Origin: Bacillota bacterium
Lineage (GTDB): Bacteria; Bacillota; Clostridia; Christensenellales; CAG-138
Direction: 5' to 3'
DNA: 64,000 bases
Assembly: GCA_023395595.1 (NCBI GenBank)
Contig: JAEWYO010000044.1
Span: forward strand, 6,449 to 70,448
The notes beneath the pieces were generated by a model. That model saw nothing but the letters and a program-made list of their open reading frames with translations, made no database searches and was not told the origin of the DNA. Both the position numbers and the translations under genes were made by a program. Below are positions 16,521 to 24,968 of the stretch, in pieces (positions within the stretch are counted from its first letter, which is position 1; every line of letters begins with the position of its first letter).

Positions 16521-16638
16521 TTTACGAAATGCAAGACGCAAAACCCAAACCAAGCGTCATCTGAACCCAACCCGAAAAATCAAAGTTCCAAGGTCTGTGG
16601 CTTCCCACTATACAACCACCCGTAAGGAGTTCAATTCT

Positions 16639-17514
16639 ATGGTCGAATTCTTCCAACAAGTGGTCGGCGGCATCGAAACCGGCAGCATGTATGCGCTGGC
16701 GGCGATGGGTCTCGTACTCATCTATCAAACCGCAAAGATCATCAACTTTTCACAGGGCACACTCGGCATGTTCATGGCGTATGTGTGCACAGGGCTGATC
16801 CTTGATCTCGGGCTGCCGATGTGGATCGCGGTTCCGGTCGCGATGATCCTCGCGATGGTGCTCGGCGCGCTGATTGACCGCTTCCTCATGAACGGCAAAA
16901 GCAATATCACGAACCTCAGCCGCGAGATGATCACCCTTGCGATCATCATGATCTTTCAAGGGCTTGCACCGATGCTCTTTGGCGCAAACGAAACGCCGTT
17001 CAGCAAATTTATCTCCGCCTCCGCGCTAGACATTGGCGGGGTGAAGCTCCTGCCGAACTCCCTATTGATCATCGGCATCACCTGCGTGATCATGGCGGTT
17101 CTCTTCTTTGTTCTGGAGAAGACAACACTGGGCGTCGCCGTCCGCGCAACCGCATCCAACCCGCAGGTTGCGCGCCTGCAGGGCATCCCGGTCAAGCTGG
17201 TCACCATCGGCGCATGGGCGGTTGCAACCGCGCTTGGCTGCCTTGCCGCCGTCATGGTCGCTCCGCTGAAAAACGTGACCGTCTCCATGATGGACAGCAT
17301 CCACCTCAACTCTTTCATCGCGTCTGTGCTCGGCGGGTTTTCCACCTTCTACGGGCCGGTGGTCGCGAGCTTTATCATTGGCATCGCCAACAACCTTCTG
17401 GGTTACTATGTCTCTACCAAGTGGTCTCTGCCGCTGCTGTATGCGCTGATTCTGCTGTTTATCGTGCTGCGCCCCAACGGGCTCTTCGGCAAAAAAATCG
17501 TCAAAAAAGTATAG
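16639..17514 (+). CDS. livH: branched-chain-amino-acid-type ABC transporter permease (LivH family)
   Basis: A 291-residue inner-membrane permease with about eight hydrophobic segments and the family pattern GSMYALAAMGLVLIYQ near the N-terminus, then RATASNPQVARLQGIPV in the cytoplasmic coupling region. The ATG at 16639 follows AAGGAG; the longer frame to 16597 lacks a ribosome site. It is first in the livHMGF-binding protein operon, 9 bp before livM. LivH-type systems carry leucine/isoleucine/valine, but also short-chain acids, amides and aromatic acids. Given the divergent acyl-CoA operon, an organic acid is a real alternative substrate. Confidence 0.9.
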   Translation: MVEFFQQVVGGIETGSMYALAAMGLVLIYQTAKIINFSQGTLGMFMAYVCTGLILDLGLPMWIAVPVAMILAMVLGALIDRFLMNGKSNITNLSREMITLAIIMIFQGLAPMLFGANETPFSKFISASALDIGGVKLLPNSLLIIGITCVIMAVLFFVLEKTTLGVAVRATASNPQVARLQGIPVKLVTIGAWAVATALGCLAAVMVAPLKNVTVSMMDSIHLNSFIASVLGGFSTFYGPVVASFIIGIANNLLGYYVSTKWSLPLLYALILLFIVLRPNGLFGKKIVKKV

Positions 17515-17523
17515 GAGAACCGC

Positions 17524-18513
17524 ATGCGGCTGATTCGAAACAAGTATTTCCAATATCTTCTCGTCGGCGTGGTGTTTCTGCTGCCGGTGATCATCCGCGG
17601 CGTGCCAACGGCGACGGTCACGCTCGCCGCCAGCATGGTGTATACCGCAATCGCAGCCCTCGGCATCAATGTGCTGCTCGGCTATTCCGGTCAAATCTCG
17701 CTGGGACACGCTGCTTTTATGGGGCTTTCGGCCTACCTGAGCGCATACTTGACCAAGCAGATGGACCTCCCGTTTCTGCTCTCCGTGCTGATTGCCGTGA
17801 TCGTACCGATGCTCATCGGACTCATCCTCGGCGCAATCGCGGTCCGGCTGGAAGGGTTTTACCTCGCGATCGCGACGCTAGGCTTCGGCGAAATCCTGCG
17901 CCAGCTCTTCATCGAGATGGACTGGTTCACGGGTGGCTTCTCCGGCGCATCTGCAACCTATCCCAAAGTTTTCGGGCATACCTTCAGCAAGAGCGAGATG
18001 TATATCTTCATGGTCTGCCTGCTTGTGGTGCTGATGATGTTGGTCTATAACCTCGTTCATTCTTCCACGGGTCGCGCGATGATCGCCATGAAGAGCAGCA
18101 AAACGGCAGCGATGGCGATGGGGGTCAACGTTTTTCAATACAAGCTCATCAGCTTTGCCATCAGTTCCGTGTTTGCCGGGCTTGCAGGTGTTTGCTATGT
18201 CCACTTCTTCCGTCACGTGGACCCGACCGTCTGGACGGCGGCGCTCTCGCTCAACCTGATCGCAATCGTGGTCATCGGCGGCGCGGCAACCGTCGGCGGC
18301 GCTGTCGTCGGCGCGGTGGTCATGCACGGCCTGCCGGAGCTCATGAAGGGTATGCCCGTCGTGGGCGAAATCCCCGGCGTGCCGCTGCTCATCGTCGGCA
18401 TCCTGATGGTCATCATGCTGATCTTCTACCCGCGCGGCTTGATCCATATCCCGCGCGATATCGCAAACTTTTTCCAAAAACGCGCCACACGCGCCAAGAA
18501 AGGAGAGGCATAA
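17524..18513 (+). CDS. livM: branched-chain-amino-acid-type ABC transporter permease (LivM family)
   Basis: A 329-residue second permease subunit with about ten membrane segments. The family pattern AALGINVLLGYSGQISLGHAAFMGLSAY is near residues 41-68, and the coupling region SSTGRAMIAMKSSKTAAMAMGVNV is at about 180-203. It pairs with LivH to form the channel. TAGGAG precedes the ATG, and livG starts 3 bp after its stop, showing tight translational coupling. Confidence 0.9.
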   Translation: MRLIRNKYFQYLLVGVVFLLPVIIRGVPTATVTLAASMVYTAIAALGINVLLGYSGQISLGHAAFMGLSAYLSAYLTKQMDLPFLLSVLIAVIVPMLIGLILGAIAVRLEGFYLAIATLGFGEILRQLFIEMDWFTGGFSGASATYPKVFGHTFSKSEMYIFMVCLLVVLMMLVYNLVHSSTGRAMIAMKSSKTAAMAMGVNVFQYKLISFAISSVFAGLAGVCYVHFFRHVDPTVWTAALSLNLIAIVVIGGAATVGGAVVGAVVMHGLPELMKGMPVVGEIPGVPLLIVGILMVIMLIFYPRGLIHIPRDIANFFQKRATRAKKGEA

Positions 18514-18516
18514 ACC

Positions 18517-19305
18517 ATGTCGCGAGTATTATCGGTTGACCATCTCTCCATTAGCTTCGGCGGGCTCCGCGCGGTGGACGATCTCTCCTTTCATATCGAC
18601 CGCCATGAGATCTACGGGCTCATCGGCCCGAACGGCGCAGGTAAAACCACGGTGTTCAACTGCATCACGCAGTTCTATAAGCCGGATACCGGCGAAATCC
18701 GTTTCACCGACCAAAAGGGTAAGGAACACCTGCTCAACGGCATGCCCGCGCACAAGATCATCGGGCTTGGACTGGTTCGCACCTTCCAAAACACGGAGAT
18801 CATCCGCGAACTGCCGATCATCGACAACGTGCTGCTCGGCGCACATACCGAGTTTCGTGCCGGAACGCTGGCCAACATGTTTGCGATGCCCTGGGCGCGC
18901 AAACAGGAGCGCGAACTGCGCAAAAAAGCGATGGATGTGCTGGCGTATGTCGGCCTCGACAAGATCGCAAATGAATATGCCGGTGCACAACCCTACGGTG
19001 TGCTCAAGCTCATCGAGCTGGGACGTACGCTGATGTGCGACCCGAGCCTGATCATCCTCGACGAACCGGCGGGCGGGCTCAACGACAGCGAGACCGAGCG
19101 CTTAACCGAGCTCATCCGCGGCATCGCGCGAGATCGGCACTGCGCAATCCTGCTGGTGGAGCACGACATGAAGCTCGTGATGACGTTGTGCGACCGCATC
19201 TGCGCAATCTCGTTCGGCAAAAAGCTCGCGGAGGGAACCGCCGCAGAAATTCAGCAAAACCCGTTGGTTCAGGACGCATACCTGGGCAAGGAGGACGAGG
19301 CATGA
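18517..19305 (+). CDS. livG: ABC transporter ATP-binding protein (LivG family)
   Basis: A 262-residue ATPase with Walker A GPNGAGKT (37-44), Walker B LIILDEPAGG and the H-loop EHD. The LivG-typical insertion and C-terminal tail (QNPLVQDAYLGKE) are present. The ABC signature, usually LSYGQ, reads QPYGVLKLIELGR here, a notable departure; LivF carries a normal LSGGE, so the heterodimer may have one degenerate site. Its stop overlaps the livF start (ATGA). It energises import together with LivF. Confidence 0.9.
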   Translation: MSRVLSVDHLSISFGGLRAVDDLSFHIDRHEIYGLIGPNGAGKTTVFNCITQFYKPDTGEIRFTDQKGKEHLLNGMPAHKIIGLGLVRTFQNTEIIRELPIIDNVLLGAHTEFRAGTLANMFAMPWARKQERELRKKAMDVLAYVGLDKIANEYAGAQPYGVLKLIELGRTLMCDPSLIILDEPAGGLNDSETERLTELIRGIARDRHCAILLVEHDMKLVMTLCDRICAISFGKKLAEGTAAEIQQNPLVQDAYLGKEDEA

Positions 19306-20036
19306 GGCAACCCGCCGATTCACAGCGCGCGGCGCTGAACATTCACGACCTAAGCGTATCCTATGGCCGCATCGACGCCCTGAAACACGTCAATTTGGAG
19401 ATTCGCGAAGGCGAGATCGTCGCCATCCTCGGCGCAAACGGCGCAGGAAAATCCAGTCTCTTGCGCGCCATCTCCGGTCTTGTGTCGGTTTCCGGCGGTG
19501 AGATCCTCTCCTTTGGCAAGCCGATCCACACCATCCCCGCGGAAAAACTCGTTTCGCGCGGAATTGTGCAATCCCCCGAAGGACGGCAGATTTTCGCCGA
19601 CTTGACGGTGGAAGATAACCTTGTTGCGGGCGGTTTCACCGTCTCCGCCGCTGAACGCAAGGCAAACCTTGCGATGGTGTATGAGCGTTTCCCGATTCTT
19701 GGCAAGCGCGCAAAGCAGGTTGCGGGCACACTCTCCGGCGGCGAACAGCAGATGCTCGCCATCGGGCGCGCGTTGATGGCGAACCCGAAGATTCTGCTGC
19801 TGGACGAACCCTCGCTGGGTCTTGCGCCGCTGATCGTACGCGATATCTTCAACATCGTCGAGCAGCTCAACAAGCAGGGCGTCACCGTTGTGCTTGTGGA
19901 ACAGAACGCGAAGCAATCGCTCAAGATTGCGCACTATGCTTATGTTCTGGAAGTCGGCTCCATCTCAATGGAAGGCCCCGCGGAAGATTTGCTCAAGGAC
20001 GACCGCGTCATCGAAGCCTATCTGGGCAAGAGCTGA
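19302..20036 (+). CDS. livF: ABC transporter ATP-binding protein (LivF family)
   Basis: A 244-residue ATPase with Walker A GANGAGKS (44-51), signature LSGGEQQ, Walker B ILLLDEPSLGLAP and the LivF-typical VEQNAKQSLKIAHYAYVLEVG near the C-terminus. The ATG at 19302 overlaps the livG stop by 4 bases; a longer upstream frame is only an alternative reading inside livG. It works with LivG on the LivHM channel. Confidence 0.92.
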   Translation: MRQPADSQRAALNIHDLSVSYGRIDALKHVNLEIREGEIVAILGANGAGKSSLLRAISGLVSVSGGEILSFGKPIHTIPAEKLVSRGIVQSPEGRQIFADLTVEDNLVAGGFTVSAAERKANLAMVYERFPILGKRAKQVAGTLSGGEQQMLAIGRALMANPKILLLDEPSLGLAPLIVRDIFNIVEQLNKQGVTVVLVEQNAKQSLKIAHYAYVLEVGSISMEGPAEDLLKDDRVIEAYLGKS

Positions 20037-20133
20037 CCTTCCGACGTGCTTGAAAAACTTCGATTCACGTATTATTACCCGATTGACATGGCGATTTGCC
20101 ATTCATAAACCGAACATTAAAAGGAGGAAGACC

Positions 20134-21444
20134 ATGAAAAAAATCGTATCATTGCTATTGGTGGTTCTGATGTTGGGATCGCTCGTTGCCTGTGCTCCGC
20201 AGACGCAAGCGCCCGCAGCAGAAGCCCCCGCCGCCACCGAAGCCGCACAGGAAGCGGCAGCCCCCGCAGAAGAAGCAACCCCCGCCGAACCGCAGCAGGG
20301 CGTGACGGACACCGAAGTGCTCATCGCCAACAGCATTGCTGTCTCCGGCGCGTATGCGCCCGTCGGCGTGCCGTTTAAGTACGGCATGGAAGCCTACTTC
20401 AAGATGGTAAACGACAACGGCGGCATCGCCGGCAGAACCATCAAGTACATCCACACCGACGATGAATTCTCGCCGGAAAAGGGCATCGCAGCCTTTGAAA
20501 AGTTCTTCTATGATGACAAAGTCTTCGCCATCGTTGGTCATTTCGGCACGCCCGTCGTCGCCGCCACGCTGGACGAAATGAAAGAAGTCGGCATCCCGAC
20601 CGTTTACTACGCAACCGGCATCGGTCAGCTCTATCAGGAGAAGGCAGAGGGCACGAACCGCTCCTCCTTCCCGATTCAGCCGATCTACACCACCGAAGGT
20701 CAGGTCATGGTCGCCTATGCAAAGGGCTACTTTGATGCCAAGACCATCGGCGTTGTTTACACCAACGACGACGCGGGCAAATCCCTCTTCGAAGGCATCT
20801 CCATCGCCGCCGAGAAATACGGCGTGACGCTGGTGTCCGAGTCCATTCAGGCCGGCGCAACCGATGCCTCCGCGCAGGTTGCCAAGGTCAAGGATTGCGA
20901 CATGGTCATCGCCGCGATGATCCAGGCAACCTTCCCCGTACTCATCAAAGAGATGGAAAAACAGGACATCATGAAGCCCGTGCTGACCACCTACGTCAAC
21001 GTTTCCAAGACGCTGACCGACGCAAACGCAGAGCACGTGCAGAAGCTCATGAAGACCGAAGGCGCGGGCATCTACGGCTTGGGCTGGGTGGACACGACCG
21101 ACCTCACCACCGAGAGCTTCGTCAACTTCTACAAATACATGCCGGAAGTCGGCGCAACGGAAGCCGATATGAACGCCTTTGCCATGACGGGCTGGATCGC
21201 GGGCAGCGTCTTCTGTCAGGGTCTGGAGCGCGCAGGCAAAGACCTCACCTGGGCAAGCTTCATGGATGCCATGGAATCCGCGCCCATCGTGAACCCCTTC
21301 GGCGGCTCGGTCGATTTCTCGAACGGTCAGCGCAAGGGCACCACGGAGATGAACCTCTCCAAGATGGATGACACCGCGGCCTCCGGCTGGACGCTCATCA
21401 TCCCGATCAAGAGCATCGACGATATTCTTGCGGGTGTGAAATAA
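20134..21444 (+). CDS. branched-chain-amino-acid-type ABC transporter substrate-binding lipoprotein (LivK family)
   Basis: A 436-residue extracellular lipoprotein. The signal peptide has lipobox LVAC (Cys20), followed by an Ala/Pro/Glu-rich linker (about 25-55) and a periplasmic-binding type I domain (SGAYAPVGVPFKYGMEAYFKMVNDNGGIAGR). AAGGAGG precedes the ATG. It is the last gene of the liv operon, 97 bp after livF. The ligand is unknown; this family binds branched amino acids but also amides, urea and aromatic or short-chain acids. Confidence 0.9.
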   Translation: MKKIVSLLLVVLMLGSLVACAPQTQAPAAEAPAATEAAQEAAAPAEEATPAEPQQGVTDTEVLIANSIAVSGAYAPVGVPFKYGMEAYFKMVNDNGGIAGRTIKYIHTDDEFSPEKGIAAFEKFFYDDKVFAIVGHFGTPVVAATLDEMKEVGIPTVYYATGIGQLYQEKAEGTNRSSFPIQPIYTTEGQVMVAYAKGYFDAKTIGVVYTNDDAGKSLFEGISIAAEKYGVTLVSESIQAGATDASAQVAKVKDCDMVIAAMIQATFPVLIKEMEKQDIMKPVLTTYVNVSKTLTDANAEHVQKLMKTEGAGIYGLGWVDTTDLTTESFVNFYKYMPEVGATEADMNAFAMTGWIAGSVFCQGLERAGKDLTWASFMDAMESAPIVNPFGGSVDFSNGQRKGTTEMNLSKMDDTAASGWTLIIPIKSIDDILAGVK

Positions 21445-21474
21445 GTACTATCTCCTGTTCTCCTTCCGCGTGTA

Positions 21475-21509
21475 CCGTTCAGACGGAAAGCCATATACCG
21501 TCTGAACGG
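21475..21509. terminator. strong hairpin after the liv operon
   Basis: The perfect 12-bp stem CCGTTCAGACGG/CCGTCTGAACGG (21475-21486 and 21498-21509) lacks a T tract. It may stabilise the mRNA end rather than terminate. Confidence 0.55.
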
Positions 21510-21595
21510 GCACGCACTGATTCAAGCCACACGCTTCGGCAGCAGGCAAAGCGATTTGCCAGCAGAATGTTGCCCGAGCAAAACACAAGCAGAAG

Positions 21596-21632
21596 AAAAC
21601 CTCCTACCGAACAAGTATCGGTAGGAGGTTTT
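21596..21632. terminator. bidirectional Rho-independent terminator
   Basis: A perfect 15-bp stem, AAAACCTCCTACCGA/TCGGTAGGAGGTTTT (21596-21610 and 21618-21632), has T-rich flanks on both strands. It separates the rightward liv operon from the end of the leftward esterase island. Nothing else is seen between 21445 and 21672. Confidence 0.88.
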
Positions 21633-21672
21633 GTGTAGTCCGTTATTTGATTGAATCGTGCGTTTTGTGACT

Positions 21673-23181
21673 TTACAGCCGCTTCATTGTGCACTCCGAC
21701 GGGATCATCTTGAGCAAAAACGGGAATCCCGCGTTGGTTGATCTGCGCGAGAAGATGAGTTGATCCATTTCCAGCGCGAGGCAATACTCCTGTTCAAAGC
21801 AGGATTCAATCCAGCGTGCAACGAAGACCAGCTTGGCCGGTTCCTCAAAATAACCGCTCAAGAGCACGCGCGTCATCGGCGAACCGGAACCGGAATAGTC
21901 GTTCTCCCGGCGGGAACCGTCCAAAGCGATCACAAAACGTTGTTCGTTTCCGTCGGCAAAGCGCAGATCCAGCGTGCAAGACGCGGAGGCGAATCCGATC
22001 GTGCAGCCTGCCACCTCCGGCGGAAGCGGCGCGCCGCCCATCATGCTGCCGGTCGCTTCACCGATGATGAGTTTTCCGGAGCCGGTCTCATAAGCACCGG
22101 AGAGCAGTTCCCGCATGCCATGCGGCTGAAAAACGGGCTTGGGCAGCGCAAGCCGCTGCAAACGCGCGGCAAGCCTCGCGTCCGCCGCCTCGTCCGCGCG
22201 AAACGGTTCCGATTCCAGCCGCTCAAAGAAGCGCCAGATGCAATCCAGCGATTTTTGCGCCCAGTGCGCGCTTCCCGCCGTCTCATTGATCGAAACGATC
22301 AAATCCAGCTTAGGATGCACGATAGAATATTGCCCGAACGCGCCGTCCGCACGATAGCAGCCGGGGTGGCGGCACATCCAGATTTGGAACCCATAGCCAA
22401 CGAAATTATCCAGAGCGGGCGGGTTGTTTGCCGCCTCGCTCGCAGTGTCGATCTGTTTGCTGGTGGCAAGGCGCACATATTCTTCCGAGAGGATGCGCTC
22501 GCCCGACCATGTGCCGCCGTTTTGATAGAGCATCATCAACCGCAGGTTATCCTCCGTGGTAGCGAATAGCCCACCGCCGCCGACCTCAATACCATCCGGC
22601 ATGGTCGTCCAGTGCAGGTTTTCCGCATCGATACCAATCTTGTCAAACAAGCGGGGCTTGAGATACTGCATCAGCGTCTTGCCCGATCTTCTGCAAACCA
22701 TCGCGGCGAGCAGTGTCGATCCCGTGCTGTTGTAAAAAAATGCGCTGCCCGGCTCGTGCAACACGGGAGTAGCGAGAAAGTCGCGAATCCAGTCCGCGCT
22801 CGGCCACGGCATCTCCTCCATGCCCGTGCCCATGCAAAGCACGTCCCGCACAGTCATTTTACTCAGGTTTTCAGAGACCTCAGCGGGCATCTCCGCCGGA
22901 AATATCGCGGAAATCTTCTCGTCCAACCGCAAAAGCCCTTCTGTATATGCGATGCCAACCGCGGTTGCCGCATAGGTTTTGGAGAGCGATTGCAGCCCGT
23001 GGCGTGTGCCCGGCGCATAGGGAGTCCACCATCCCTCAGCGCAAACCTTGCCGTGGCGGAGGATCATCAGCCCATGTGGCTCAGTAAAGCCGGACTCCAG
23101 CTCGTCTAGAAACGCATTGATTGCGGCGGCGGACAAGCCAACTGCGCCGGGCGAAACCCGTTCTAATTCCATTCGATTCAT
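21673..23181 (-). CDS. serine hydrolase, beta-lactamase/penicillin-binding fold (esterase-like)
   Basis: A 502-residue class-C-beta-lactamase-like protein. The S-x-x-K motif is SLSK (Ser65/Lys68), the Tyr motif is FYNSTGS (about 158), and a Gly-rich GGGGLFAT loop is near 220. A C-terminal all-beta domain of about 150 residues follows the catalytic part. There is no signal peptide, so it is probably a cytoplasmic esterase (EstB-type) rather than a resistance enzyme or PBP. It is the last gene of the leftward operon, 68 bp after the GH13 gene. It is a clear paralogue of the protein at 59045-60565, at the other end of the island. Confidence 0.85.
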   Translation of the reverse strand: MNRMELERVSPGAVGLSAAAINAFLDELESGFTEPHGLMILRHGKVCAEGWWTPYAPGTRHGLQSLSKTYAATAVGIAYTEGLLRLDEKISAIFPAEMPAEVSENLSKMTVRDVLCMGTGMEEMPWPSADWIRDFLATPVLHEPGSAFFYNSTGSTLLAAMVCRRSGKTLMQYLKPRLFDKIGIDAENLHWTTMPDGIEVGGGGLFATTEDNLRLMMLYQNGGTWSGERILSEEYVRLATSKQIDTASEAANNPPALDNFVGYGFQIWMCRHPGCYRADGAFGQYSIVHPKLDLIVSINETAGSAHWAQKSLDCIWRFFERLESEPFRADEAADARLAARLQRLALPKPVFQPHGMRELLSGAYETGSGKLIIGEATGSMMGGAPLPPEVAGCTIGFASASCTLDLRFADGNEQRFVIALDGSRRENDYSGSGSPMTRVLLSGYFEEPAKLVFVARWIESCFEQEYCLALEMDQLIFSRRSTNAGFPFLLKMIPSECTMKRL

Positions 23182-23248
23182 CGTGTCATTCCCTCTTCTT
23201 TCATTCTATTGTGCTTCTACCATCTCTTGTGCGTTTCTATCGTCGCCG

Positions 23249-24961
23249 TTATGCTTCCGATGTCTGAAACACCGTCGTCCCTTGCGGATCAACGCCCGTG
23301 ACGGAAAACGTCGCTTGCGCAAAATCCACCAGTAGCGTCGCCGTGAATCCATCCTTCTGCCAAATAAAGCGCACGATGGATTCCGTCTCGCTCATGAGCG
23401 CCAGTTCTGCGTCAAAACCGAATGCGGGAAATGCGTTGCGAAAGCGCAGGAGCGCGAGCTGCCGCTGCACCACGTCTTGCCCGATTGACTCTTCGATTCT
23501 TTCTTTGGAAAGATTGCTGCGGTTGATCTCCTTGTGCCCACCCGCGCCAGCGTGCGCAACGGCTTCATGATCGTTTTTGCCCGCGAAGAGATCCAGATAC
23601 CATACCTGCGGGATGCCGGGCATGAAAAGTTGCACCGCGCGGCAGAGCAAAAGTCGCTGTTCGCTCTCGCCCAATGCGGAAAAATACGTCGCGTTTACCT
23701 GATAATACGCGTTCTTCTGCCCGTAGAGATTCTTCACATAGCCGCCGCGCGAGACGACGGTTTGAATCAGCGATTCGATTCTTTCGTCCGGCACCAAGCC
23801 GCGCAAATCCAGCAGCGGGATTCCATCGTGGCAGCCGAGCATGTTGACCACGCGATAATCGTTTGTCACGAGCTCCGTCCCCCAGCGCGTAATCAGCGCG
23901 CCGGAACCTGTCTCCAACGCATCCAAAAGAACCCCCGGCAGGAAGAAGTCATAGGTCATATAGCCACGCTTGGCGATCTCGGCATACGTCTGCTCCGCAT
24001 AGGTCGCGTGAATCTCCGGAAGCAGTGTCAGCCCCTGCTCCGCCGCCATGCCACGCAAGCACTCCAGCATCTGCCAAGTCTCCGGCTCGTTGAAGAAATT
24101 GCGTCTGCCCGCGATTTTGGACGCATACGCAAACGCATCCAGCCGGACGATCTTGGCGCCGTAGGAAGCAAGGTTCTCAAGCGTCTGCTGGTAAAACGCC
24201 CAGACAGCGGGAGAATTTACGTTCAAGTCCATCTGGCCGAGATAGCTGCGCTTGGATTCCAGCGTGTCGATTCCAGCAGCTTCCTTGCCGCTTGGCCAGT
24301 CGATCTCAGCTGGTTTTTTGCCCACGTCCAGCACGAGGTTGACGCGCTGCGTGAGCGCCTCCGCCGCCGCAGACGAGAGCGAGAGTCGCTCCATCCAATC
24401 GTTTACCGTCAGGCGCGGATAGCGAATTTCCTGATAAAACGTGTTCCAATACGGACGCTCGGTTCCGTCAGGAAAGCGCACCATCAAAATCGGCAAACCC
24501 GGCTTGCGGAAGAACATATCCGCGATCAGCTCCGGCTCCGGCTGCAGATAGCCCCCTTGCGTCATCTCACCCCTGCCACTCCAGAACGCGTTCCAGTCGA
24601 TGAAAAAGTCGCGATAAGGCGAATCGTCACCACGCACGATCATATCCTGAAACTGCGGAGACTGCACCGACGCATGGTTGAGCACAAAATCGAGTTTAAG
24701 CGAAACACCGCTCGCGCGAATGGCGTCAAGGTCGGCTTTGGTCGCCAGCGATTGCTCGATGCCGTAGTCAATTACGGAAAAGCCACGATCCAAATCGGTG
24801 TGAAACAGACTCGGCAGTACATAGAGCGCAGAAAACGCACCTTTCACCCCATCTTTTGCAAGAAACGCGGCGGCTTGGCCGAGCGTTTCACCAAGGCTAT
24901 CGGGATACAGATTCAACATTGTTCCGCCGAGCGGGGAACTCTGCTTCGTTTCGTTTTGCAT
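23249..24961 (-). CDS. GH13 subfamily 18 phosphorylase-like protein (sucrose phosphorylase family, long form)
   Basis: A 570-residue (beta/alpha)8 enzyme. The nucleophile Asp275 is in VRLDAFAYA, the acid/base Glu316 in LLPEIHATY, the stabiliser Asp379 in GCHDGIP, plus LYVLPSLFHTDLDRGFSVIDY at the N-terminal strand. It is about 80 residues longer than sucrose phosphorylase, with an insertion around 130-245. Related enzymes phosphorolyse sucrose 6'-phosphate, glucosylglycerol or glucosylglycerate to glucose 1-phosphate. The acceptor here is unknown; the adjacent P-loop kinase could phosphorylate it. The ATG at 24961 directly follows the kinase gene (7 bp). A longer frame to 25639 lies inside the kinase gene and is rejected. 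Confidence 0.83.
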   Translation of the reverse strand: MQNETKQSSPLGGTMLNLYPDSLGETLGQAAAFLAKDGVKGAFSALYVLPSLFHTDLDRGFSVIDYGIEQSLATKADLDAIRASGVSLKLDFVLNHASVQSPQFQDMIVRGDDSPYRDFFIDWNAFWSGRGEMTQGGYLQPEPELIADMFFRKPGLPILMVRFPDGTERPYWNTFYQEIRYPRLTVNDWMERLSLSSAAAEALTQRVNLVLDVGKKPAEIDWPSGKEAAGIDTLESKRSYLGQMDLNVNSPAVWAFYQQTLENLASYGAKIVRLDAFAYASKIAGRRNFFNEPETWQMLECLRGMAAEQGLTLLPEIHATYAEQTYAEIAKRGYMTYDFFLPGVLLDALETGSGALITRWGTELVTNDYRVVNMLGCHDGIPLLDLRGLVPDERIESLIQTVVSRGGYVKNLYGQKNAYYQVNATYFSALGESEQRLLLCRAVQLFMPGIPQVWYLDLFAGKNDHEAVAHAGAGGHKEINRSNLSKERIEESIGQDVVQRQLALLRFRNAFPAFGFDAELALMSETESIVRFIWQKDGFTATLLVDFAQATFSVTGVDPQGTTVFQTSEA

Positions 24962-24968
24962 ATCGTTC

